Below, piece after piece: positions 44,744 to 54,651 of a DNA stretch of 64,000 nt. Every line of letters starts with the position of its first letter. The stretch's first letter is position 1. Where the stretch lies: the NCBI RefSeq assembly GCF_002863565.1, contig NZ_PGUW01000022.1, forward strand, positions 38,764 through 102,763, read 5' to 3'. The notes beneath the pieces are model-generated. The model was not told where the DNA came from. It did not search any database and saw nothing but the letters and a program-made list of their open reading frames with translations. Origin of the DNA: Bacillus sp. V5-8f. GTDB lineage: Bacteria; Bacillota; Bacilli; Bacillales; DSM-1321. Made by a program: the position numbers and the translations under genes.

Positions 44744-44795
44744 GTGAGAGGCGCGTGTCGTCTCTGGTGGGTTCGATTCCCACACGGTCCCGCCA
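44699..44795 (+). tRNA. selC: tRNA-Sec (anticodon TCA), complete
   Basis: A 97-base selenocysteine tRNA including an encoded CCA (44793-44795). The anticodon stem CGGT/ACCG has loop CTTCAAA with TCA at 44734-44736. The long variable arm has GAGA/TCTC pairing, and the T arm is GTGGG-TTCGATT-CCCAC. The acceptor GGGGTCG pairs with CGGTCCC using two wobbles, and the discriminator is G. This decodes the UGA codons of selD and the SelW-like gene. Its upstream DNA belongs to the element; a weak TTGTGT-N19-TATAAC is the only promoter seen there. Confidence 0.93.
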
Positions 44796-44879
44796 ACCCT
44801 TGATTCCCAAAGGATTTCAAGGATTTTTAGGAACTGCTACCTTTCATTAAACCTATCTTAAATGCCGTTTTTAAAATCA

Positions 44880-44911
44880 TTTGGTCACATTTTGGTCACA
44901 CCGGTTTGGTC
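44880..44911. repeat. TTTGGTCACA direct repeats beside integrase 2
   Basis: TTTGGTCACA at 44880-44889 and 44891-44900, with a partial TTTGGTC at 44905. They lie between the tRNA 3' end and the integrase stop, where arm- or core-binding repeats of phage-type integrases are found. Confidence 0.5.
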
Positions 44912-44914
44912 TAA

Positions 44915-46054
44915 TTATAAGCTATCTAACAATTGGTCGAATTGGTTGGCAGCCTCTTTTTGCATGTTCGGTAATACATGCGAATAAATGTCCAGAGTTA
45001 TACTAATTGTTGAATGTCCCAATCGTTCTGAGACCACTTTAGGATGGACACCTTGTTGTAGCATTAAAGTTGCATGGGTATGTCTTAAATCATGGAATCT
45101 TATTCTATGCAAATTCGCTGCCTCAATAGCCTTTAAAAATTTCTTTGAGACTTCAGATGGTTGAAGGGGATTACCATTCACTTGTGAAAAAACTAAGCCT
45201 TGATCTTGATAACTACTACCAAACGACAACTTATTTTCTAACTGTTTTTTATAAAGCTTTTTTAATTCCTTTGTTAAAAACGGTGTAATTGTAATCGATC
45301 TACCTTTACCTGATTTTGGTTCCTTAAACGTTAAACCTTGATTTATGATAGGTTGCATCGTTTGCCGTACATAAATAATGTGATTTTCAAAATCCACGTC
45401 CTGCCAACGAAGCCCTAAAATCTCACCACGCCGCATCCCTGTGTAGATTGCTGTTAAATAAACCCAGTAATATGTCGATGTTCTGGAAGAGTATAAAAAT
45501 GTTTTTACTTCATAGCTATCCCACGTATGCATTTCAGTTTTTTTTGTTTTCGGTGGTTCTACAGATTCTGCTACATTTCTCGTTAAAAATTCCCACTTTA
45601 CTGCATCCTTCAAAACTTTGGATATTAGCCTGTGATGATGTTTGACAGATTGAGCTGAAAGACCGCCACCTTCTATCTTTCCATCCTTTAGTTTTTTAGA
45701 GTAATATTCTTGTAAATGAGAAGGAAGAAGCTTAGATATTTTAAAATGTCCTAATGATGGTTTTAGATGTTGTTTAATAATATAGCTATATACTTCCATT
45801 GTCTTCTGTGAAGTATTAGATACTGCATAGTTTTCGAACCAATAGTCTACATATTCACTGAAAGTAATATCTTTCGGTTCGAAAAAGGTTCCTTTGTGAA
45901 TAGCATTCAATTGCTCATTTAGGTATTTTTGTGCTTCCTTTTGTGTCTTAAAGCCTCGTTTTTTCTTTTGCTTTCTTTTTCCTGTTTGTGGATCCTTTCC
46001 TAGATCAAACTGCACATACCAAGAAGATCCACTTTTTTTAACTGTACCTCTCAT
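44915..46054 (-). CDS. Phage/ICE-type tyrosine integrase 2
   Basis: A 379-aa integrase of the Tn916/ICEBs1/phage type. It has an AP2-like arm-binding N terminus (RGTVKKSGSSWYVQFDLGKD, RGFKTQKEAQKYLNEQL), a SAM-like domain about 60-165, and catalytic R (GMRRGEI), HDLRHTHAT, LGHSTISIT and Y in LDIYSHV. ATG 46054 with GAGGG is preferred to GTG 46069. Its 3' end is 120 bases from the 3' end of tRNA-Sec, so it belongs to a second element using selC or its downstream side. Confidence 0.92.
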   Translation of the reverse strand: MRGTVKKSGSSWYVQFDLGKDPQTGKRKQKKKRGFKTQKEAQKYLNEQLNAIHKGTFFEPKDITFSEYVDYWFENYAVSNTSQKTMEVYSYIIKQHLKPSLGHFKISKLLPSHLQEYYSKKLKDGKIEGGGLSAQSVKHHHRLISKVLKDAVKWEFLTRNVAESVEPPKTKKTEMHTWDSYEVKTFLYSSRTSTYYWVYLTAIYTGMRRGEILGLRWQDVDFENHIIYVRQTMQPIINQGLTFKEPKSGKGRSITITPFLTKELKKLYKKQLENKLSFGSSYQDQGLVFSQVNGNPLQPSEVSKKFLKAIEAANLHRIRFHDLRHTHATLMLQQGVHPKVVSERLGHSTISITLDIYSHVLPNMQKEAANQFDQLLDSL

Positions 46055-46264
46055 AACTGTAACCCTCACTATTTAGAATAATTTTTTTGTTTGTAAGTGT
46101 TATAGTTACCGACCATCTAATTATACAATTAAATGATTTGTTAGTAACTATTGTTAATACAATTTATCAATATTTAATTACCATATGGTTTTAGTACCGG
46201 TTAAATCACTTTAAAGATTTGCTGTCAAACTAGTGTGATTACGTTTACTATTTCCGAAGAAATG

Positions 46265-46441
46265 TTAAGCTCCCTCAAGCCATTTTATAAACACTGCTTT
46301 AAGAATTTTTATTCTTCTACCAACTCTAATTGTATGAAACTGTCCGGAGGCAACTAGCTCGTATGCTTTAACCCTACCCACGCCTAAAATTTGTTGTATA
46401 TCTTCAACGTTTAATACTTCTGGATAATCTTCTATTTTCAC
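46265..46441 (-). CDS. Excisionase-like small HTH protein
   Basis: A 58-aa protein starting at GTG 46441, with AAGGGG 8 bases upstream. It shows the MerR-like excisionase fold: LNVEDIQQILGVGRVKAYEL, then ASGQFHTIRVGRRIKIL and VFIKWLEG. It lies directly upstream of integrase 2 on the same strand, the usual xis-int pairing. Confidence 0.8.
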   Translation of the reverse strand: MKIEDYPEVLNVEDIQQILGVGRVKAYELVASGQFHTIRVGRRIKILKAVFIKWLEGA

Positions 46442-47656
46442 TTTAATATCCCCTTATTATAAGATTTCATTTGACTAACTAAATTCGGTACTAAAACCAT
46501 GAAACAATTAGCATAAATCAATTTACCTTCCGAGAGAAACCGCTAAAAAAATGCCTCATTTGTTTGAAGTGGTAATATAATACCTTTGAAGGATTCATAT
46601 TTTAATACTTTTTTATAATTTCATAATTATTTTTTTAAAACACCTTTTTGCTCCGGATATAAGAACTAAATCACATGGGAAATATTTGTCTATTTTTAAT
46701 ATGCTTGCAGAAAAAAAACCAAGAGTCATGTCTCTTGGTAGATTCTTAGATAATTTTTTAAATTTCCTAACTATTTTTTACCGCTTATTTATGATTTTCA
46801 GTGTTTTAGCTGTTCTTTATATATTTTGTACAGTTCAGAGATATTTATATTGTCTAACTTTAATATATTTGTCAAACCATATATATTCCAGTATATTACA
46901 GTCCAAATAAATGCAATGGTAATAAATGCTTTCCTTAGTCATTATCGTCCACCCGCTAGCAAACCTTAGTCAACAAAGAGAAATTAATGTACCTCCCTAT
47001 ATTTACGACCAAAATAAAGTACTCTATATCTTAAACATTCTTTTGACAGCCCTTGGTGTAGCAAATGTCATTAAAGAATCTTAAAATTAGATAATAAACT
47101 ATTGTCAAGGCATAAGTTGGGATACTTAGTCGTTAGCGACAGCCAATAAAATCTTCCATTAGATTGGACGAAAGAAAAGGATAGATAACGCAGAAAATTT
47201 TGCATTATCTATCCTAGCATGAGATATAATATGGTTCGACCATAGTTTCTACAATATTTTTGATATATTACCTATTCATTGTCCATCTTGATCTTCCAGG
47301 AATTAGAAATATCCTTCAACCAACCAGAAGATGTTCTGATATTTGAGAAGTTGTAAAGGAGCCTTATCGATTAGCAGCAGTACAATATTTCACTCAAGTA
47401 ATAAAAATGTAATATGTTTATTACTCGCTTGGAATGCAGGAATTTATATGATAGGTTTGGGTTTTACTTTGGAACCAATACAAAGTTAGACTCATGAAAG
47501 GTTTCCCTTTGCTTCAACACAAGGATCGTGTTTATACGAATGAAACTGATTAGATAAATTTATGGGTTAAGGTTGTATGCACAAACAGTAATCACATAAT
47601 AACCACTTTTCACATATCTAGTTAGCATTCTTAACGGATCCTTTTATTTTAAAAAA
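46442..47656. other. Gene-poor stretch with decayed fragments
   Basis: About 1.2 kb of AT-rich DNA with no convincing intact gene. A minus-strand terminator-like stem CCAAGAG/CTCTTGG with T8 is at 46711-46733. A plus-strand C-terminal fragment (YIYDQNKVLYILNILLTALG) ends at 47083. A GGATAGATAACGCA/TTGCATTATCTATCC hairpin is at 47183-47216. These point to lost genes. Confidence 0.5.
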
Positions 47657-48373
47657 TTAAACTGCTGAATTCCCTATTCGGCTACCGTAATATTTTAAAT
47701 CTAAAGCAAGAATTAAAGCGTCCCTAACCCTCGAATAAAAACCATCTGGAACTTCCTCAATTCTATACAACAAACGTTGTTTATCAATTGTTTTTATGTG
47801 ATTAGTAAGTATTATTGCCATCAGAAACTAATCCTGAATATTTATGCCCCAATTTTAGCTGGCAAGATTTTAATGGATGGTGTTCTTCATGTATTATTGG
47901 TAGAACGGTAACAACTGGACTAAAGTGGTTGCCCACATCGTTAGTAATAACCATAACCGGCAAATCTCGTTTGTCACCATCCGGACCTAACCTTGCAATA
48001 AAGATATCGCCTCTTCTATGTTCGGGAGTTAAATGGGTAGGGATCGGCAGTTCAGCAGTAGATTTTATAAGATTAAAAATGATGGCATCTTTCAGATTAT
48101 CCATGTCTTCAGGATCCATAACGTTCAACTGTTTGGTTAAATGTTGAGTACCCAAAGAGCGAATCTGCTCAGCGATAATATAAGACTTCTTTTTCATTTC
48201 AGTTTGTTTTATTTCCACAAGTGTTTTTCGGTGCTTATAGGACATAATGCGATAGAGCTGGCTGTGGGGATTAGTGAATTGTTATGAATGACGACACACG
48301 GTCTTGTAGATGCCTGTTCACTACCGACATGTTCTTGTAATTTTACAAGATAAATTTCTCCATGCTTAACCAT
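47657..48373 (-). pseudogene. Tandem MazF/PemK-like toxin fusion with two frameshifts
   Basis: Starts at ATG 48373 after GGAGG. Module 1 reads MVKHGEIYLVKLQEHVGSEQ and ASTRPCVVIHNNSL, shifts frame near 48245, and ends with SYIIAEQIRSLGTQHL. Module 2 follows without a stop: HRRGDIFIARLGPDGDKRDL, PVMVITNDVGNHFSPVV, then a second shift near 47820, then TNHIKTIDKQRLLYRIEE, YSRVRDALILALDLK. Each module has the MazF RGDI-type start and the IRT/SIDKxRL end. Two MazF modules in one chain is unusual; no antitoxin gene is seen. Confidence 0.7.
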
Positions 48374-48443
48374 GCTGGCTACCTCCGTGGATAAGAATAA
48401 TAAAAGTAATTATACATGATAAAGAACTTCTTTACTGATGGAC

Positions 48444-49009
48444 TCAAAAAGGCCACCAATAAAATTGGTGGACCTTATTATTCTTATGGAGTAAGTTGTA
48501 ATTCTCTTTGTTTTCGTAACATTTTTTTGCAAAAGCCGTGTTTTTAAATTCTTCCACATTCATGTAACAAGGAATAAAAGAATAAGAAGTATAATTTGCT
48601 GTTTGAGACAGATCAACAATAGGAAATTTAAAACGGTTAACTAATACATCGTGAAAATCAGGATTTAGTAATACGATGACATAATCTATAGGTCTATCTT
48701 GTAGCATAAAATGATAAAAAATTTACTATTTCATATAATCTTTTAAAAGAACCTTGAGCCGTTTCTTTTATGGCCATCTTATCTAATTCGATTACAACTT
48801 TGTAAGAAGGATAGCTTATTAAAAGGATATACCTCATTAACCGAAGAATTACCATTATACGGATTACCTTCAAAACAGCCATAGTCTCCATTCTTATCAT
48901 AAAATATCCAACGTTCGATACCTGGAGTAATATATGATTCTAATTCATATCCCATCTTAATCTAAGATGGGAGCCAGATATCACAGTATCTTTCTTTTTC
49001 ATCTTTTGT
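48444..49009 (-). pseudogene. Decayed copy of the GNAT/LuxI-FeeM-like acyltransferase
   Basis: In pieces on the minus strand: ERYCDIWLPS-stop-IKMGYELESY, ITPGIERWIFYDKNGDY, NEVYPFNKL, (frameshift) YKVVIELDKMAIKE, FKRLYEIVNFL, (frameshift) RPIDYVIVLLNPDFHDVLVN, RFKFPIVD. Each piece aligns in order with the intact protein at 43301-43891 (YNTLMPSWIEMNYVLECV, QFFPFKDL, YIVEAEGLTIHP, NNIKYAVALINPSLYVLL). One nonsense codon and at least two frameshifts make it a pseudogene. Confidence 0.75.
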
Positions 49010-49365
49010 TATTGCTTGCAGCACAGCCACTTAAAATCCTCCCTTGATATCTTCACCTGTTGACTTTTTTTCATAGCCCATCGCTGGATAGAACGGTCAA
49101 TTTTTGAAATATATTTTTTCCCATAGGTAATGCCGAACAGCAACAACATGACAACGAATATCGAAAATATGTCTATAGTTTCATGTTGAATAAAATTAAA
49201 TGCAGCTAAACTGATGTGCGGTAAGTAACCAGTAATAATTGCAATGCTTGTTGCCAATACAAACTAAAATTTAGAACCTATCCAATATTAGGCGTAAAAC
49301 ATATAAAGCGTGGCAATCCAGGCGATAAGTTCACATATAAGAACGATCCACCACTTATAAATCAG
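49009..49365 (-). pseudogene. Decayed copy of the acyltransferase-linked membrane protein
   Basis: One frame from CTG 49365 gives EILIYKWWIVLICELIAWIA upstream and across, TLYMFYA, TAA (49290), YWIGSKF, TAG (49266), then FVLATSIAIITGYLPHISL and LFGITYGKKYISKIDRSIQ. It aligns throughout with the intact 120-aa protein at 43888-44250. Here the membrane gene precedes the acyltransferase remnant, the reverse of the intact pair. Confidence 0.75.
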
Positions 49366-49479
49366 TATTTCCTCGATACAATTGCATCCCTAACACAAAC
49401 TTGATAAATTTCGAAAAAAAGAAAATAATATCCAATATTATAACTTTAAATTTTTGGAAATTCAGCACAAGTTCAAACA

Positions 49480-49506
49480 AAAGACCACCGAAAATTACCG
49501 GTGGCC
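49480..49506 (-). terminator. Terminator after trpB
   Basis: CCACCG / CGGTGG stem (49484-49504); on the minus strand it is followed by CTTTTGTTT. Confidence 0.75.
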
Positions 49507-49522
49507 TGACTCGTTACGTATT

Positions 49523-50686
49523 CTATTTATTTAGCATGTTATAGACTTGTTCTACGTCCTTATCCCCTCTACCGGAAAGATTTACAATGATAATATCATC
49601 TTCGTTTAAATGCTTAGCTAATTTGATTGCATGTGCTACAGCGTGAGAACTCTCTAGTGCTGGGATGATTCCTTCTACTTTAGAAAGCAATTGGAAAGCT
49701 TCTAAGGCTTCTTCGCCTGTAACAGTGACATACTCAGCTCGGTTTGTTGTTTTTAAATGACTGTGTTCAGGTCCTACACCAGGGTAGTCAAGGCCAGCTG
49801 CAATACTAAAAGTAGGCTGTGGCTCTCCATTTGAATCTAATAGAGTTAAACACTTAAAACCATGAATCACTGCAGGAACACCATTTGTTAATGTGGCTGC
49901 TTCTTCTGGTTCTACGCCTATCAATCGAACATCATCAATTAAATAATGGGCAAACGCACCAATTGCATTACTTCCCCCACCTGCACACGCTACAATCGCC
50001 GTTGAAAGTTTACCTTCTTTTTCAAGAATTTGGCGCTTAGATTCTTCACTAATAATGGACTGAAAATGTTTTACCATCGTTGGAAAGGGATGTGGCCCCA
50101 CAGCTGAACCTAAGAGATAGAATGTATTTTCATAGTTCTCTACTAGATCATTTAAAGCAGCATCAACAGCATCCTTTAAACGAGCCTGTCCTTTATCAAC
50201 TGCTACTACTTCGGCACCCAATAACTGCATCCGGAAAACATTTAATTTTTGCCTCTCCGTATCATGTTTTCCCATATAAATGACACACTTCATACCACCA
50301 ACAATTGCACAAGCTGTGGCAGTAGCTACTCCGTGTTGCCCTGCACCTGTCTCTGCAATAATTCGCGTAGCACCCATACGTTTTGCTAATAGGATTTGTC
50401 CAATGGCATTGTTAATTTTATGTGCGCCAGTATGGTTTAAATCCTCACGTTTTAAATAAATCTTGGCCCCGCCTACTTGTTTGGTTAAATTCTCAGCAAA
50501 AGTAAGAGGATTTTCGCGGCCAATATACTCCTTCATATAATAATTAAATTCGTTTTTAAATTCCGGATCTTCTTTGTATTTTTCAAAGTTCTCATCCAAA
50601 ATCTCTAAAACTGTTTTTAATTCTTCGGGAACGAAACTCCCGCCGAACTCTCCAAAAAAACCTTTCTCTTCTTTGTTAACTGTCAC
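49523..50686 (-). CDS. trpB: Tryptophan synthase beta chain, orphan copy
   Basis: A 387-aa TrpB1-type enzyme that joins indole and serine. The PLP lysine is K90 in [13 protein letters not shown] and the catalytic Glu is E112 in AETGAGQHG. The phosphate-binding loop is [13 protein letters not shown] and the C-terminal site is LSGRGDKD. All key residues are present. The start is GTG 50686. No trpA or other trp gene is near, and I see no T-box or TRAP leader. It sits among decayed mobile genes, so it may be cargo that salvages indole. Confidence 0.93.
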   Translation of the reverse strand: MTVNKEEKGFFGEFGGSFVPEELKTVLEILDENFEKYKEDPEFKNEFNYYMKEYIGRENPLTFAENLTKQVGGAKIYLKREDLNHTGAHKINNAIGQILLAKRMGATRIIAETGAGQHGVATATACAIVGGMKCVIYMGKHDTERQKLNVFRMQLLGAEVVAVDKGQARLKDAVDAALNDLVENYENTFYLLGSAVGPHPFPTMVKHFQSIISEESKRQILEKEGKLSTAIVACAGGGSNAIGAFAHYLIDDVRLIGVEPEEAATLTNGVPAVIHGFKCLTLLDSNGEPQPTFSIAAGLDYPGVGPEHSHLKTTNRAEYVTVTGEEALEAFQLLSKVEGIIPALESSHAVAHAIKLAKHLNEDDIIIVNLSGRGDKDVEQVYNMLNK

Positions 50687-51246
50687 GTCTGGCTCAACTC
50701 CACTCTTTAATTTTTAACTTGCAAGAATTTATGAATAAAGTATAGCAGTATTTTTTTATATTTTAAGAGGTTCGGTTAAATAAATATTAAATTTTATGTG
50801 CGTGTGTAACCAGCGAGTGACACCGCTTTCCCAGCGCCTGCCTATCCAAATACATCCGGTTGATATTACCGCCAGTAAAGAGGAACTGGACGCTTGGCAT
50901 CTGTTTTAGTAAACAAAAATAAAACTGCTTACCACAGGGGTAGCAGTTCTACTGGAATTTACTTTCCGCTCTCTCCACCATAATCCGTAGCCTGGATAAT
51001 AAAACAGTGGAAGGATAGCAACAAAGAGAAATAATCATGAGGGAAGGAAAGCGAGCGTCACAACTTCTTTCCTTCCTCATTTCCATTATAAGTAAATGAA
51101 CGGTAATTTTAAAGTAGAACAACGTTTTTTCCAATTGTTTCCGAAAGCGCAATGCTTAGCCTAAGATTATTTAATAATGTCCTCTAATAATCTACGAAGC
51201 TAACTATTATAATAATAAAGAATCGTAACAAGGGAGGTATCCAGTA
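50687..51246. other. Intergenic region with fragments and hairpins
   Basis: Contains a more GC-rich 36-codon plus-strand gene end (TPLSQRLPIQIHPVDITASK then a stop at about 50911), likely a relic. It also has a minus-strand terminator ACTGCTACC/GGTAAGCAGT with T run (50917-50953), and a long hairpin GAGGGAAGGAAAG/CTTTCCTTCCTC (about 51038-51080). Confidence 0.45.
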
Positions 51247-51582
51247 ATGAGCGAAAATAAACAGTTAGATATTTTTTCAATGTTTGTAGAGGATGACACG
51301 AATGTAGACTTACTGTATGAAAGTAAAGATCCTGAAAAATATGAAAGCGATTTTGAACGCCAATACGGAAAAGCAATCATGACATATGTTGAACAAGGAA
51401 AGAGAGTTACAGAAATTTGTGATCTCTTAATTTCGGAACATCAAGCTCCAGATGAAAGGTATAGTAGTGGAAAAACGAAATTGTACCCATTGGTGATGAT
51501 TTTTCTAAGGAAGCAAGTAGAAAGAGGGTTATGTACAAAGAAACAGAGTGATCAAGAAGAAGGTATTTTTGAATTAAATTAA
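51247..51582 (+). CDS. Hypothetical protein
   Basis: A 111-aa acidic protein. ATG 51247 follows GGGAGG by 9 bases, and a terminator follows the stop. The C-terminal segment VTEICDLLISEHQAP, YSSGKTKLYPLVMIFL resembles the end of the broken protein at 60749-61279 (VLEICKELNSFQ, STGKPKIYPYV). The two therefore share an unnamed domain. Confidence 0.65.
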   Translation: MSENKQLDIFSMFVEDDTNVDLLYESKDPEKYESDFERQYGKAIMTYVEQGKRVTEICDLLISEHQAPDERYSSGKTKLYPLVMIFLRKQVERGLCTKKQSDQEEGIFELN

Positions 51583-51596
51583 GTCCTTAACAACGA

Positions 51597-51628
51597 AAAA
51601 AAGAGTGACTCTTTTGTCGCTCTTTTGT
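51597..51628 (+). terminator. Terminator after 51247 gene
   Basis: AAAAGAGTGAC / GTCGCTCTTTT hairpin (51599-51626) with T run. Confidence 0.85.
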
Positions 51629-51709
51629 CAACGAAATAATCTACAATCGTTATTTAACATATTTAAATTCGGACCCATGATATATAGTATAAGTAAAGTT
51701 GTTTTTCTA

Positions 51710-52033
51710 TTAAGAAGCATAGTTCATAGAACCTGCAACAAACTCTGGTTTTGAAGCAGATATTTGTTGATATACGAAATCAGTAAATCCTTGTTTATAT
51801 AGAACATATAGAGTTGTTTTGGATAGCTTTTTCGAATAAGTTCTTGATACATCAATGGTATGAGGTAATTCAAAAGTATTATTATCTTGCTTTAAAATCT
51901 TAACTATTGTAGTCTCAACCGTATTGTATTGTTCTAAAGAATACGTAGTACCCTTCCAGCCATTAAAGTAACTATTTGCTCTGGAACCAATGGCATTAAT
52001 TGCGCGTCTAACTCTTTTTGTGAGGCAGAAAGT
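51710..52033 (-). pseudogene. Truncated hypothetical gene
   Basis: An open minus-strand frame of about 105 codons reading KRVRRAINAIGSRANSYFNG, WKGTTYSLEQYNTVETT, FELPHTIDVSRTYSKKL, YKQGFTDFVYQQISAS to a stop at 51710-51712. The sequence looks like real protein, but no start codon or ribosome site is present, so the 5' end is missing. Family unknown. Confidence 0.45.
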
Positions 52034-52967
52034 CTCACATATTCCCGCTTCTTATTAATAAAGTGTTGGAATGCTTGTACGTTATTAGATTAGGATTTAT
52101 AGACTTTCTAACATAAAATGTAGGAATAAAAAAACCTTCAAAAATTAATGTACTGTGTGTCAGTTTCCTTTTCTGCAAATTTTAACATAAATTCCAAATA
52201 TTTTATCATTCGATGAGATTTAGTAAAAAATTTAATTTTCATATTCTTCCACCATAAAAATAAGCTTTTTTCCTATTGATTATTACGTAATTACACGTAT
52301 TATTGGATAAAGTTTCAGTTTTTCACCCTATTATTCCCCAACTAAACTTTTTGTTAGTTTATGCGCATCACTTCACAAAGCCAACTAAAAATAAAGATCT
52401 TTGCTGCACAGTATAGGTCTACTGCGTAATATTTGGTATTTTAATAAAATGTTAAAATATATTTTTTCACTACATAATCCGAAGAGCCATTTTAACTTAG
52501 ATTAGGAGGTCTAATTCAATATCCGTGGAGCGGTCAAGATAAGTTGTTATTGCATAAAGATCTCTTCTTCCTCAAAAGCAAGAATTTCATCTAGGATAGG
52601 ATGATTCCCGATACTGCTTGTAATGATTGTTTAATCTCCGCTATGGAATGATCCATTTAGTACACCCCTAATTTCCTTTTATTCCCTCTAGCGTATAAGG
52701 TTATCTGGAATGTTATTAGTCGCTTCTCATGTAGAGACCTGATGCAAAACTACTGGATGGAGCTTTAAAGAACAATCTCACCGTTCGGATGGTTTTTAGG
52801 TGTATATCTGATTAACTCACGCATTATTGGCAAGCCCAGGAAGTGAGAAGCTGAAAATTAACGGAAGAATGCTATAACCCTTTTACTAAAAACCCGCCTA
52901 AAAACGATGCTACACACTCTCAGACACATGATGATGTTATAGAGGTGATATTCGAGGTGTTAGATTG
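52034..52967. other. Gene-poor stretch
   Basis: About 930 bases without an intact gene. A minus-strand fragment (MDHSIAEIKQSLQAVSG, then a shifted HPILDEILAFEEEE) near 52550-52655 is the only coding-like sequence. The last 100 bases run into the replication-relaxation remnant. Confidence 0.4.
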
Positions 52968-53387
52968 ATGAGAAAAAGAGATTTAGCCATTTTGAAAGAC
53001 TTGGAGCGATTCCGTTGCATGACTCGCGATAATATTATCGACCTGCATTTTACCGGACTCAAAAATCCCATTACATGTTGCAAAACTGTTTTGAAGAGAT
53101 TAAGGCGAGATGATCAGATTGAGTAAATCGGCACAGCACCCATTCATCTACTTTCCCTCTCCAGCTAAAAAAAGACTCGCCAAAATCCCACATTTCCTTA
53201 AAATATAAGACCCTGCTCAACTTTGAGCAGCCAACGTACTTTTCCGTTGAGCCTAAATACGGTAAGGGTTACATGGAGCCTGATGCCCTTATGATCTGGA
53301 AGCGCTCCGTTCTTTGTGGAAATCCAACGCTCTGTCTATTCTGAAAAGGTAATGACCGAGAAATACAATCGGTACCTGACTTTGTAA
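52968..53387 (+). pseudogene. Decayed replication-relaxation family protein
   Basis: Reads MRKRDLAILKDLERFRCMTR, DNIIDLHFTGLKNPITCC, KTVLKRLRRDDQIE, then a stop. Shifted frames continue IYFPSPAKKRLAKIPHF, FEQPTYFSVEPKYGKGYMEP, DALMIWKR and FFVEIQRSVYSEKVM. These are consecutive parts of the replication-relaxation (MobT-like helix-turn-helix) family found in Bacillus ICEs, phages and plasmids. At least three frame breaks make it inactive. It shows that a plasmid- or ICE-like replication module once lay here. Confidence 0.75.
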
Positions 53388-53626
53388 TGATGCTTGTTTA
53401 ATTCCTTTAAGTTCATCATTGTGTAAAAGGAACGTCCAGGCAGTTCATCAAGTAAATAATCATCAAATAGCACATTTTTCCTTCTTCCCTCCTTCCTGAA
53501 AAACATTATAGCGAGGGAATTTTTATATTCTAATAGTTACAGCACTATAAATTAGGAATAATTATTACCTTAAAATTAAGGTGAGTAGAAAGAAGACTTA
53601 TATAACCGAAATCCCGGGAGTCCAAC

Positions 53627-53669
53627 AATTGGGTGAATCACAATTGGGTGGTTTTGACTGCACCCAATT
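53627..53669. repeat. AATTGGGTG repeats with palindrome
   Basis: AATTGGGTG at 53627 and 53642 in direct orientation. The second copy pairs with CACCCAATT (53661-53669) as a perfect 9-bp hairpin with a 10-base loop. Confidence 0.55.
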
Positions 53670-53787
53670 ATGTTGGCCCAGCCGTGGGTCCACCCGATTA
53701 AAGAAAATATCCAGTAATATCAATGGTTTAAGCTATTTCAATTTTGGAAACAAAACCCCGACTATAATGGTTTATAAACAGTTGTAA

Positions 53788-54438
53788 TCCAAACCAAAAA
53801 ACTTTAAAATCCCGCCTGTTTTCAGAGTGCAAATAGGGTCACTTTTACATATACCTGAAGACCTCAACATTTCTTAACATTCATGCTTTTTAAGACTGTA
53901 AATATTTACTTCTGCGTGTTATCGCGTCATAAAATCCGAGTATCTGTATTTATAAACCATCTATGTGCGAGAATCTAAGGTTTTGCGCTCTGCACAGATC
54001 ACGCCATATAAAAAGCACCCCGAAGGATGCTTCCTTTAGTTACTTCTCTGAATTTTGCAGCTCGCTTATGAACTTTACAATTTCTCACCAATATGATGCT
54101 GTATTTATCAATAACGATAACTGACAGCATTAGGGAGTATAAATCTCTTTGTGTAAATGGGGTTTCACTTCATTATATGTAAAGGCTTTATATGGAGTGG
54201 CGGGCATGCTAGGCTTTGAGCCGGGCGATGCCTTTCTTTTGGAAGGTACCACCCTAAATCTTAAAAGGGTTTGGTTTAAATAAGGTTTTTAAAAATCGAT
54301 AATAATCAAATCCAGGCCTTTTATCCATACTTCAATAGACTGTGTTAAATATTAGTGTTGATATTTCGCACAAGAATAATAGGACAACTGCAAGAAAAAT
54401 TTTGTGTTAGTACTAGCTTTGTAGAATAAATATCTTAA
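53788..54438. other. Gene-poor stretch
   Basis: About 650 bases without a supported gene. A small terminator-like hairpin AAGCA/TGCTT with T-rich tail lies near 54021-54045. I see nothing else. Confidence 0.4.
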
Positions 54439-54472
54439 ATGTCTGTCCGACATTGGGACAGACATCTTTTTA
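54439..54472 (+). terminator. Strong terminator-like hairpin
   Basis: ATGTCTGTCC (54439-54448) / GGGACAGACAT (54455-54465), then CTTTTTATT. No intact gene remains upstream. Confidence 0.75.
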
Positions 54473-54651
54473 TTATTCTTCAGAATCGTCATTTTAACCT
54501 CACTTATAAAAGTAAAAATCGTTCGGCTACGGCGTGGCACTATGTCTACCCAAGGCTTGCTTGGAGCGGTGTTTTAAGAGAATCGTTACGCTTTTTACCT
54601 CAATCCCTTTCCACTCCAAGTTTTAGGACCATTGATATTTTCTTTAAATTA

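Noticed and set aside
46686..46910. 74-codon frame with hydrophobic product
   Set aside because: Very AT-rich, no ribosome site, and it overlaps a hairpin; judged chance.
50687..50800. T-box or trp leader upstream of trpB
   Set aside because: No T-box sequence, specifier stem or TRAP-type (G/U)AG repeats are visible.
53581..53787. 68-codon plus-strand frame over the AATTGGGTG repeats
   Set aside because: The frame runs through the palindrome and lacks a ribosome site; the repeat structure explains the sequence better.
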